Positions 1 through 10,500 of a stretch of 64,000 nt of DNA are shown piece by piece. The translations under genes were made by a program, and so were the position numbers. Source of the stretch: Buxus sempervirens (lineage: Eukaryota; Streptophyta; Magnoliopsida; Buxales; Buxaceae); the NCBI GenBank assembly GCA_947561395.2, contig OX387184.1:12938205-13002204 (forward strand). Direction: 5' to 3'. Position 1 is the first letter of the stretch; the number at the start of each line of letters is the position of its first letter. The notes below the pieces were generated by a model. It saw nothing but the letters and a program-made list of their open reading frames with translations. It was not told where the DNA came from and searched no databases.

Positions 1-488
1 GTTGTCAATCAGAGTTCATTTTACTTTCATGCCTTGTAAAAGAAGACCAAATTTCTGGAATGAAAATTTTTATTAGTTCTTTCTAGCCTTGGCTGTTTCT
101 CAAAAGTTTTTTTTTTTTAATGAGAAAATTGGAAGAACTTATATTATTTACGGATCATTCGAATGGTACATCGACCACTCGGATCTCCTGATAATCAAGA
201 TGAAAGGAAAGGAGGAAGTTTCTTAATCCAAATACATGAAAAATTATCTAAGGCAAAGTTGGCAAGGATGCCTTGGCTGTTGCTTCGGACGCCAGTGATG
301 CGTTGATTAATTCGGCTCTCAATATTTCTGACTCGTGGTGTGTGTTTTTGGTGGTCTTGCTTGAGGCTTTTGTGGGCTGTCCTCATCTGGACTGACAAGC
401 CATCTTCTCACATGCCCGTCAAAACAAAAATAGAAAAAAGTTGGGAGGGGGATCCTAATCGTCTAAAAGATAATAAGCACGTATCAAC

Positions 489-615
489 GGAATTGGATCA
501 TGTACGGTTGACAATGTTAGCGCTATGCCTGCCGTGTAAGCCCACGTGGCTGCATAGCATTGGCTATGGTTAGACTCATTTTACAAGTTCAACGGTAGAT
601 GATCCAAATCCCGTA
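489..615. repeat. Imperfect foldback, MITE-like
   Basis: The left part, with the words ATTGGATCATGTACGGTTGA and GCGCTATGC, is mirrored at the right end by an inverted copy with several mismatches (GGATCATCTACCGTTGAAC and CAATGCTATGC). The arms are about 50 bp around a short centre. No target-site duplication is clear. It is probably an old MITE, but a chance or regulatory hairpin is not excluded. Confidence 0.4.
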
Positions 616-863
616 TCAACAGCAGAAACAGGATTAAAAAAAAAAAAAAGGCAATTAGATTTATGAACGCATTTTCTCTAACTCGCTACAAGTTTGGAAC
701 GTGTTAATGGATTTACATGAGTTGTATTATATTATCTATTTTTATAGGTAGTTATGAATAAGTTACATGTTTTAATAAACAACTAATTAAGAGATAAAAA
801 TCAATCAAAACAAAAGAAAGAGGCATTTTGGGGCAGCTCAATCCAAAATCTGTGGGTCGTTTT

Positions 864-976
864 ACAAAATTTTATGAATGAAATCGTCTGTAACTCTTGC
901 CCGAATTGCTTGCTGCTATGGAAGTGGGATGCTATTCATCAAAGAATTGTAGACGATTTCATTCCAAAATTTTATG
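864..976. repeat. Short foldback, MITE-like
   Basis: Inverted arms of about 33 bp lie at 864-897 and 942-976. Both contain AATGAAATCGTCT followed by a diverged TGTAACTCTT/TACAATTCTT. A related word (TGTAGACGATTTCATCC) also occurs near 25,930, so this looks like a dispersed family. No transposase is present. Confidence 0.4.
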
Positions 977-1548
977 GATAAGATATCATAGTGATGTGTT
1001 GCTTAGATCATATTCTCTTCCTATGTCTGCTTTAAGCTTCCAAGTTGTCTTACGAGTAACAAGTGTGCTTTCAACATAGGACCAGTAGCCACACAATCGA
1101 TACGATTAGACAACATCCACTTGGTGGAGTATATATATAATCCAATTTGAAAAGAAGGAATATTGAATCTGCATTTGTGCTTCACATACAAGGTAACGCG
1201 CACTACCGGTAGTGTAGCACTATCTTTCCAGTGAGAGAGCCGAGAGATTAATTATAGTTAGGAAGGGGTAAGGACGACTCCCTCTCTTGAAAACAACGTT
1301 TACCCAACTTCGTCTACAGTTGGGCATTCCATAGATTAATTGGGCTCTATGAAATCTCGCAATCGCATATGTTTTTCGTCTTCCTCTTTTGGCTTTTTCC
1401 TTGTGGGTGTAACTAAGTTCGGATTCGTATCATGAGGTCTACCACTACTCCCCAACAACATTTGAGGCTTGACTCTTATCAGCAATAAAGCTATAACATA
1501 TCTTGATCCTGGAATGGAAATGAGACCATATCACCTAGACCTTCTCAC

Positions 1549-1649
1549 TGGAAGATCTGCTGGTCCAACGGCAATGCATGTATCCACGTCAGCTTCATAT
1601 ACCTATATATGTGGACACATGCATTGCTGTTGGACCAGCAGATCTTCCA
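1549..1649. repeat. Foldback MITE, copy 1
   Basis: Two 39-bp arms (1,549-1,587 and 1,611-1,649) are inverted copies with two mismatches, around a 23-bp loop. Each arm carries GATCTGCTGGTCCAAC or its complement. The same arm sequence, extended by CTGGAGCC, ends the element at 34,506-34,629, so this is a two-copy MITE family in the window. The outer part seems preserved only on the right side (to about 1,664). Confidence 0.6.
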
Positions 1650-2781
1650 GCCTACGGCTCCAGTAGATTTCAAGTCAATGGAAATGGATGAATATCTGGT
1701 AAGGTATATGAGTCAAGAATGATAGTCCCAAGTTAAGGAAACAGGGACCACAGACTTAAAAATCTTTTTTTCGAATGCGTTCTCAATAAGCCAAGTATTT
1801 TGAAAATACTGGTTTTGCACAATAGTCTTCCTTGTGGCTTGCGACTGTTTTTCAATGGGGTTGGTTAGAAGCAACAAAGAGATGAGAAAAAAATAATGAA
1901 GACTAAAATGGGTCAGCCTGTCGTCTACACACCAAGTGATAATAACCAGTCTTGGCATCCATTGATAACAAAGACGACCTGAAACAAATCCTCTTTTCAA
2001 GTCTTGTGTGGGTTTGTCATTGCCGTGGTTGACACTTGTCCCTCCCCACTCACTAAGTGTGACAGTTAAAACTTCCTATCAAAGCTTACTTTATATGGTG
2101 TTAATGTAGACTTTCTTTCCGGTAATTGTGCCAATAATCAATATAAGATACAGATCCATTAATCCAAGGCCCGACAGAGAACAACACCGAGGCTTATAAT
2201 GATAAGTGAACCTCACGGCACACAAACGTGCTGTTGCCTCCGACAGTTAAGGCGTGGGTTAGCGTGGAATGCTACATTGAATTTCGTATGTTATGGTGAT
2301 TGGTTTCTTCTTTCAATAATTACTGAAAGGATTATCCAGGTCTGAGGTTTAAGAGACTTTTTACAGGTTCTTAAGAGAGCATCTTCCCACTTTTTTAACA
2401 AATAAATCATGTTTAGTAGTACTCTTAAGGTATTATATTATATACATAAAATTATAAATATTTTTTTTTAATAAAACTAAAAAAAATACTCATGTTTATG
2501 AATGAAGCCTTGATATTCTTAGAATCATAAATATATAATAACATTATCCGGCTAGATCGAGCTTTTAGTTGTTATATGCTTAAGCCCTGCCAGTGCCATC
2601 TTGACCAATGTAAGGCCTATATATGGTCCCATATGCTGGTCTAGATGCTTCTTAATATTGAGTCAATTAAGCACCATTAATTGGTCCTTGTAAAAACCTT
2701 CTAGATCTCAATATATCAGATCTAGCTAATTATGTTTAATTTTACCAAGTCATGGGTTGAATTCACTATATATTTTAAGGA

Positions 2782-3679
2782 CAGGCATGTGTGATTTTTT
2801 TTATGAAAGGACAACCTTAATTACATTCAGTAACATAAAACATAAATACATAATCGTCGGTGGACGGCGACGGCGAGAAGATACAAGAAGACCAAACATA
2901 GACAAGGAAGTTTAAGAGCATATACACCAAAATCCCAACCTCTTCTACTATGCCACGGAAAAAGTAGGTTAGATTTATGGCCGAAGCCATATACATCAGT
3001 TGAAAACCAGCTGGAAAATCTGATGAAGGGTCCGCACCAAGGCAGATTAGAGATTTCATTCCCAAAAGGGAGGATAGCATCATCGTCAAAGACGTGATGA
3101 AAGGTGGGGGAGGATACAGCAATCCAAACCTCTCCCAGGTAAAGCGGCGTAGTAGACGAAAGTTGAAGATGGTGCCCCTGCACTTAAACAACCCAACCAC
3201 AAAAAGAACAAGAGACCGACTATGCCTATCGGGATCATCAACAAAAAGAAACTGTAAAATATCACCAGCATAACGGTCCAGAACCAAATAGCGTTCACCA
3301 TCACCGACTATCCCACCAAGACTAGTCGGCGGCAACCCTCTATCGTCATCTCCTTCGGGGTTGTCCGCACCTCTTCATCAGCCGCTTCCATCAAAATTAG
3401 GACCAAAACTGACAACCTCCTGTAGATCTTTAGAGGAGTTCCCAAACCCTAGCGAGTGAACACAGCACAAGAGAGGAGAAGCTGCAAGCAGGCGGGAGGC
3501 CCAAAGAGAATCTGTTGCCGAAGATGAACAGTGAGAACAACAGAAGAAGAACGCCAGTTACTAGATCACAACTACGAGGAGAGAGCTTCCTCGATCTCCT
3601 CAAACGTCTCCCGAAGTTTCCCCCCTCTTCACATAGAGCCGCGTTTGCGCTTCACATGAGCTTTCAGGCATGTGTGATT
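2782..3679 (-). mobile_element. Retroposed insertion with 15-bp target-site duplication
   Basis: The 15-bp word CAGGCATGTGTGATT occurs at 2,782-2,796 and again at 3,665-3,679. Between them lies about 870 bp that is richer in GC than its surroundings. Read on the minus strand, it ends in a short A-run directly against the left copy. A-tail plus long direct repeats is the signature of LINE-driven retroposition. The 5' part looks like a plant mRNA leader (a CTAGGGTTTGGG stretch), followed by an ATG-started frame that soon closes; a hydrophobic frame follows. It may be a 5'-truncated LINE or a processed pseudogene of a gene I do not recognise. The boundaries are firm and the identity is open. Confidence 0.7.
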
Positions 3680-4103
3680 GATCACAATATGGCAAAAAAA
3701 AGAAAAAAAAAGTAGTGCAATGCCTTTTATCTCCTAAAAACGTTGAATGTGCATTTAAAACTGCTCGATTAATTCGGAAGTTAAATAAGCGTTAGAAACT
3801 AATTCAAAGATAAAAGTACATAGAAGTAAGAGCAAAAAGCATTTTGGGGAACAAATGTTCGGCTAAAATAGTAGGTAGTTATAAAGTATATATGTATAAT
3901 CCACTATTTTAGGGGATAAAAATAAACAAAAGTAAATGTGAGCCACATTTGGGACAATAAATGTCAGTCTAGAATCTCCACGGGTTTTTATTTTATTTTA
4001 TATAATGATGGGCGCAAATCCTCTGCACCTAAAATTATAAAAAAGATCAGTTTCTAATCATTTAATAAAAAGAAAATTTCATTTAGTTTTTAAGTTAAAC
4101 AAC

Positions 4104-4215
4104 CAATCACAGTACCGATGCATGCATGATTATGGTATTGTGGTAGAATACTGTCAAAAAGGAAAACGTATTCTACCACAATACCATAATCATGCATGCA
4201 TCGGTGCTGTGATTG
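4104..4215. repeat. Near-perfect 48-bp inverted repeat (hairpin)
   Basis: Arms 4,104-4,151 and 4,168-4,215 are inverted copies with one mismatch, separated by a 16-base loop. The arms contain the alternating word GATGCATGCATGATTATGG. The bases outside the arms do not pair and show no target-site duplication. It could be a very young MITE or a MIR-type precursor; transcription cannot be judged from sequence. Confidence 0.8.
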
Positions 4216-4600
4216 AATTATAGGAAGAGTCGTTACTCAAATGGACACATCTACTTTATCATTGCTTGATGTTTCCTCATTAAAATTTGGACAGATACGT
4301 GGCGTATTAACCGATAAAGAAAAACAAAACAAAGCGTTGAGGAGATTGATCACGGGATTAATTTCTGTTTGAGTTGGATATAGGTCCATTCATGATTTTT
4401 TGTCTTATCAAAAAAAAAAAAATTCATGATTTAATTTCTTAAAGGCGTTACTAGGCGAACCACAGGATGCAGGCCACGTGGCATGTTACTAGATAAACAC
4501 GTCAAAGGAGTCCATTTCATAATGGAGTTGTTTAATTTGGGTCCCTTTCTTAAATCTGATAGTATTTGTATTTGTCTGTGATCACTAAAAATTACACTTA

Positions 4601-4990
4601 GATCTTGTTTGGTATTCATTCTAGATCATGGAACTCATTCTCCAAATGAATATGCAAAGTATAAGAAAGATTTAGGTTTGATGTTTGGTAAAGGATAATT
4701 GATTCTTTTTGAACGTATATATATATATTACAAATTTGTCATTGATTTAATTAAAAGAAGTTTCCATGAATGACAAGTCTGTGTTTATCATATGTACGTA
4801 AGAGTCTTCAAAACAACATTCAAGTATATCTTTTAGAATTTGTAAATATCACAAGTATACTACCACACTTTTGCAAAACTCATTCTCAAAAACCAGAAAC
4901 GAGTCTTTAGGATGATTTTGGATTGTAGCGTATTTTTTAAAACTCACTCGGGGAAAATTCATTCCCCAAATGAAACCAAATAAACACCCT
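4601..4990. mobile_element. MITE with imperfect terminal inverted repeats
   Basis: The left end reads TTGTTTGGTATTCATTC. The right end, inverted, reads GGGTGTTTATTTGGTTTCATTTGG and continues with pairing CATTC/GAATG words. The centre is AT-rich with no coding potential. This kind of end is common in plant PIF/Harbinger- or hAT-derived MITEs; the superfamily is uncertain because no clean duplication is visible. Confidence 0.45.
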
Positions 4991-5649
4991 TTTAACTCCT
5001 CAAATTCATTCTAACCCCTGGAATGAACGGAAATGAGTTTTATTCACCCAACAAATATATTTTGGTCCTTCAATTCTCTTAGGAAAGTTATTTTGGGAGA
5101 GCCCTATTCTGTTATAAGATACTCAAAAGAAGAAAAAAGCATCCTTTCAATGACCCCAAAAAAGGGGATGAAAACAAGAGGATGGTGTGAGTCTCAAAAG
5201 CATCACATGGTGCATGAGATCAGTGTGAGGTAGAGCCTCTTCAGGCTTCAGCCATCTTTTCCCCTTTTCTGCCTTTACAACCCGGCCCCCTTGAGTCGTC
5301 ACTGATAGCATTGGCTAACAGATATGGCGGAGAATATTACTGCACCACAAACAGCCCGTAAAGACAAAAGAAAGAAACCCAATGCTTTATATTCCTTGCT
5401 TCACCGAACCATTCCCTTTCTCGTGATAAACTCACTTTTCTTTCTTGTGCTTATCCAAGTCTTATTAATATTTCCAACAAGAGTGACAGCATAGCTTATG
5501 ATTTTATTCTATTCGTGATTATAGAGGGAGCCACTAGTCTCTAGATGGTGGTACTACTTATGGAAGCTTATTTTAAAGAAATCTCATTTAATTTCTCATT
5601 TTCTCCCCTTGTGATACCAGTCAACTTCAGCACATATTAAATTTTATTC

Positions 5650-5810
5650 TCCGAAATAGAGAGCATTTTCTCTAGAGCCAAAATCCGGTGGTTCTGTAAA
5701 ACCACCGGCTCGGATGAAGTTTGGATGTGTGGGCCCCACTCTTGACATGGGCATCCAGCCGTGTGTTTCACGATGGCACCACCGAAGGGCACTAGGTGAA
5801 ATGCCCAAAA
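5650..5810 (+). repeat. Dispersed repeat, copy 1
   Basis: The stretch containing AATCCGGTGGTTCTGT, GTTTGGATGTGTGG and CCGTGTGTTTCA recurs in inverted orientation at about 36,515-36,680 with roughly 75-80 per cent identity by eye. It encodes nothing obvious. It is probably a MITE or SINE-like family. Confidence 0.5.
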
Positions 5811-7555
5811 TGGGTATCTTTCTGTAAAAAAAAAAGAAAAAGAAAAAAAAAGAAGAGGTGATCAAAACATGCTTGAAAAGAAGAGGAAAAAACCAAGTAG
5901 ATATATAGTACGTGCCAGCACAAGCCAATTAATTAAACCTTACAAGGCGGCTTTGCTATTTTATCCATCTTTAAAGGAAAAGAAAAAATCAAACTGTTCA
6001 CCATTCAAAGGATTTACTGTTAATGGGTTATTATACTCTATCAAAAGAGAGAGAGAATGATTGTTTTGTTTTTGTTTTTGGTGTGGAGAGAATAATGGTT
6101 AAGGGAAAATGGAAATCTTCCTGATGGATTACATGCTTGAAGCAAGAAGATTCGTCTGTATTCGTCTCTCTTAATTACACTCTTAGAAGGAAGAATATCA
6201 GTTGGAGCCACTACTCTATATTATATCTGCAGCTGCTCCAACCGTATAGCGTTTTCAACATGTAAGTTTGATGCAGAGACATCGGCGTACATACAAAACA
6301 CACTACTGATTTTACCGTTGGTAACAGCAGCAGTATTCAATCCTCCTAGGACATTTGAGCGATATCTTTATCCAAAAAAAATTTATTGCATCTTGTTTAT
6401 CAAAAAAAGAAAAAAAAATTTACCCAAAAAAGAATAAAGAAAGGGACAGCTCATTCTGCTCTTAAACTTAACGTTAAAGAACCGACAAAAAATGGTATCA
6501 AAAAAAGGAAAAGCATGAGACCAGGTACTACTTATCTCTATCAACAACAGGTGCACATGTATCCCATCCTTCCAATCAATTTCAACTGACAACTCCAAAC
6601 AATTGTTGTTGGAAGGCTTCCGATCTGATGACCATGAACAGACAACTGCTTTTCACTTCAAGAACTTCATTCCCAAAATCCACTTCTTTGGTGCCATCAT
6701 AAACTTTTATAACCAATGGGATGAAATCTTCTGCAATTTTACACTCCACATCGTTTGTAGTGCATAACAAGAAACATTATGTATGGGATCCACTAAAATG
6801 AATATATTATAAACCCCACATCATGTCTCTTGTTGTATATCGACTGTAGTCGATGTGCATTGTAAAACATGTGAACTCACAATTTTAAGCCGATGCGCAC
6901 AGTAAAATATTTAAAATCACAAATTTCTAAGTGGGTTCCACATAAATCATATGAAAGAAGCGAAAACTGCCAACCGTGGGAAGCATCCCACATCAACAGC
7001 ACTAAGGAATTCAGGCTTACAGATGCCATACACAAGAGGGGCATTATTACCATGGCAATATTGGGTTTTCTATTACAGATTTTGCATTTCAAGTGCTTTG
7101 TGAAGCGTTTTGGGTATAAAATTGAAATACCCATTTAACTGAATGCCTCGGTTATAAAGTCAAATTGGTCATGCCAACTTACGAAGCTGACTCACCGTCA
7201 AATGAAGAAGAAACCAAGGTCTGTGAAGGATTAAGATTTCTCCTTTTAAACATTTAACTTGGCAGTATAGATTAAGGAGAAGACGCACCGCCGTCTGTAC
7301 GGCACACGTCTTAAAGAAGTGGAGATACTGGAAAAACCTGGGACGTGAAGAATTTGTGCAGTTGTTTGTGTTATTGCCACTCTCTCTGTCTCTCTCTCGC
7401 TCATAAATTTGGAGCAAATAGATGCGCAAAGCGACGAGAGAAGGCCAATAGAAGAAGAAAAAGAGAATCGCTCCAAGTCTTGGAGATTCGAGGCGTAATG
7501 GTAGTCTGAGTTTGTTCTTCGATTGGGGTTTGGAGAAAAAGAAACGATAAGGAAA

Positions 7556-10500
7556 ATGCAGAGGCGAAGGTTTAATAAGCCTTTGGTATTGTTACGGACG
7601 CTGCTAACATGCTCCCTATGCGTGATTGCTCTGCTAGCTCTTATTTCTGTACACGTACCTGTTGTTCCTTCGTCAAAGGTTCCAAGATTCTCCGACTTCT
7701 ACAAGCTGCCGTCGGTAACTGCTCTACCATTGCCCGTTTATCTATAGAGCTTTTGAGTCCTTCATGGCTTTATCTATTGGAGTTCTGGGATTGCTTGTTA
7801 GGGTTTTCTTAGTTTCTTGGAGGATTGATTTTTTGGGTTTCTGTAATTTGTGGCAGTTCGATTCATTTCAGGAACCAATCTTCGTTGATTTCTTTATCTT
7901 TTGGTTTCATGGTCCGACCGATTTGGTTTTGATCTTTATTTTATTATTATTATTATTTTTTTTTATAAATTTACTCTCAGTTTTTTCATGGAAGATTTTG
8001 GAATACGCTGATAATCATCTTGAAATTTTCTACTTATTTTGAATGACAATTTTAAGGTTTGAATTCTGCCCTATCTTTTACTGATAATTGGGATTTCTTT
8101 GCTTTCATCTTTTTATCTTATATGTGTTATTTTCCCCCTTCTCTGTACTTGTATGAAGTGCTGGTTGTTTATGAGAAGAGATGGTTTGCTGATCTGGGTT
8201 TGTTCCTCTTGCAGCAGCATGAGATTGGGCACCATAAATTGAGCGCCGAATTAAGCTGGACACAAGAATTAGCTCCGCCCCAATTTTCGAAAGCCCCTCC
8301 GCCATCCCATAAGGTTTTTGTGTCTTTATAAATATTCTCAGTTGATTTATCTGTAACCATGTTTTTCTGTTGATTTTCTTTTACTTACCATCTGGTAAGA
8401 AGGTTTTACAATATGATCTGATATATCCCGAGGATTGGTTGTGTCTTAGTTGTATATATTTGCATTGATACAAAGTAGTTATGCATCTTTCATGTTTTCA
8501 CTCCATTAGAATTGACAGTTGAATGGTGCAAGGGGTATATTGGATATTCGGAAGCTGTGGAAGCCTCCACCAAATCGTGATTTTGTGCCATGTATTCAGC
8601 CTAGTCCTTTCTATTCATGTAAGACAATCCAGATTTGGGATTGGGAATTACTGCGGTTATTGCATATAAAATTTTAGATAACTATTATTTCATTTTTTTT
8701 GTTTTCTTCTTCAGTGCCTGCAGAGTCTCGGGGTTACCTCCTTGTTAATACTAATGGTGGGCTCAATCAGATGCGTGCTGGGGTCAGTATTATCTCATTT
8801 ATTCATAGATACTGCAGTTCGAGTTCAATTAAATTTTAAAGCCTGCCTTACTAACAACACAATTTCTTTAATGAGGTGGTTTTTGAGGGAAAATGGGAGA
8901 GTAAGCAATTCTTTATTTCAAATTGTACATATTTTCGAAACAAATTAACTGCACTCTTTTGTAATTTTATTTTATTTATTTTTTATCATTGAAACAAGCT
9001 ACATAATGTACACTTGACTATAAGTGTTTGTGCAGGCTCCTGTAAGTTGTAATTGTTATGTGCCCCTCAACTGACCTGTAACCCAGAACTCAGGCTCACG
9101 ATCCCCCCCACCAGATGGAGGGAGGGATAATGAGAGGAAAGCAGCTGTTGTAACTTCATTTCATGTTAACAAGCATAGACCATAATATCCTGCTTTATCA
9201 ATTGGGAAATAAAGCCTTTTTTGTATATCTGGTTATCATTTCGAGTATGTGATGTGTCATAGGTAGCCAAGAATAGTCTTTGGTACTTCTGGTAATCATT
9301 TTGAGTGCATGATGAGTCTCAGGACTCAGGTAGCGATTTTGAGCAAGGATCTCCTCAATCCGCTTGATGTGTACAAGCAAGAACCGACACTTTCCCCTCT
9401 CTACAGTGCACTTGTCCCATGTAATGGCTGTATTAGAATTTGTTAAAAACTATGAGTGCTTAGATAAACAAGCTTTTAGCTTGCTTGTATTATTTGACAT
9501 CAGAAAAATTCACAGTGTCAACACATCTGTGCTGTAAGCACATTGCTTAGTTCATTTAGACATTCATAACCTGTTTCAGAAAAATTTTTCTTGATCATTC
9601 ATTTCCAACTTCTTGATAAAATAATTGAATTAGCTATTTCTGGAGCCTGATCTCATTCTCATATTTGAGTGGCAGATATGTGACATGGTTGCTGTGGCTC
9701 ATATATTAAACGCTACTCTTGTTATTCCGGAACTTGATAAGCGTTCATTTTGGCAAGATTCCAGGTACTACTTTTTTTCTTCTTTTTTCAATACCTACTG
9801 TATTGATGTAAATTTTACATTGTTGACACTATAGCAAGATTCCTTTATTTGAATTTGCAGCAACTTCTCAGATATCTTTGATGAAGATTATTTCATAAGT
9901 TCTTTGGCAACTGATGTTAAAATCATAAAAAAACTTCCAAAGGAACTGGTAACAGCAACGAGAGCAGTTAAGCATTTTAGAAGCTGGTCTGGCATAGAGT
10001 ATTACCAAGATGAGATAGCTAGCATGTGGTCAGATTATCAGGTGTTTCTTTGTAACCCAGAATCTGTACGCTTTATTGAAACATTATTCCCGAAGTTATC
10101 TGATTCACTTCATCTTTCCCTTGTAGGTTATTCGAGCTGCTAAATCTGATTCTCGCCTTGCAAACAATAATCTGCCCCCAGACATACAAAAGCTGCGATG
10201 TCGTGCTTGTTACGAGGCTCTTCGTTTTGCTCCTCAAATAGAAGCAATGGGAAAAGTAGTTGATCACACCTGAATGTCCATTTGATTTTTGAAGTGGTTT
10301 TTTCTTTGCTGTAGCCACCAGGGTGACCTTCATTAAAGTTAATTGTTTTGTAGTTACTGGTGGAGCGGATGAGATCCTATGGTCCTTACATTGCTTTACA
10401 TCTACGTTATGAGAAGGACATGCTTTCCTTTAGTGGATGTACTCATGGTTTATCCTCAGCTGAAGCTGATGAGCTAACTTTGATCAGGTAAGAGATATTT

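Larger units (their letters stand above)
1..2781. other. Intergenic, no gene seen
   Basis: AT-rich spacer. Short open frames here are unrelated to any family I recognise and have no splice or codon support. It holds three imperfect foldbacks that look like MITEs (about 489-615, 864-976 and 1,549-1,649, listed separately). The rest shows no recognisable feature. Confidence 0.6.
3680..7480. other. Intergenic, upstream of the O-fucosyltransferase gene
   Basis: AT-rich spacer containing a precise 112-bp hairpin (4,104-4,215), a MITE (4,601-4,990) and a dispersed repeat (about 5,650-5,810). No protein frame shows family similarity. The last 100 bp, with CT-rich runs near 7,380-7,400, probably belong to the promoter or 5' UTR of the next gene. 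Confidence 0.5.

Noticed and set aside
2817-3335. 172-codon minus-strand frame with hydrophobic segments
   Set aside because: It lies inside a retroposed insertion with decayed neighbouring frames. Its initiation codon is not in leader context and no domain is recognisable.
7764-8331. Two plus-strand frames of about 90 codons
   Set aside because: They are intron 1 and exon 2 read-through of the O-fucosyltransferase gene.
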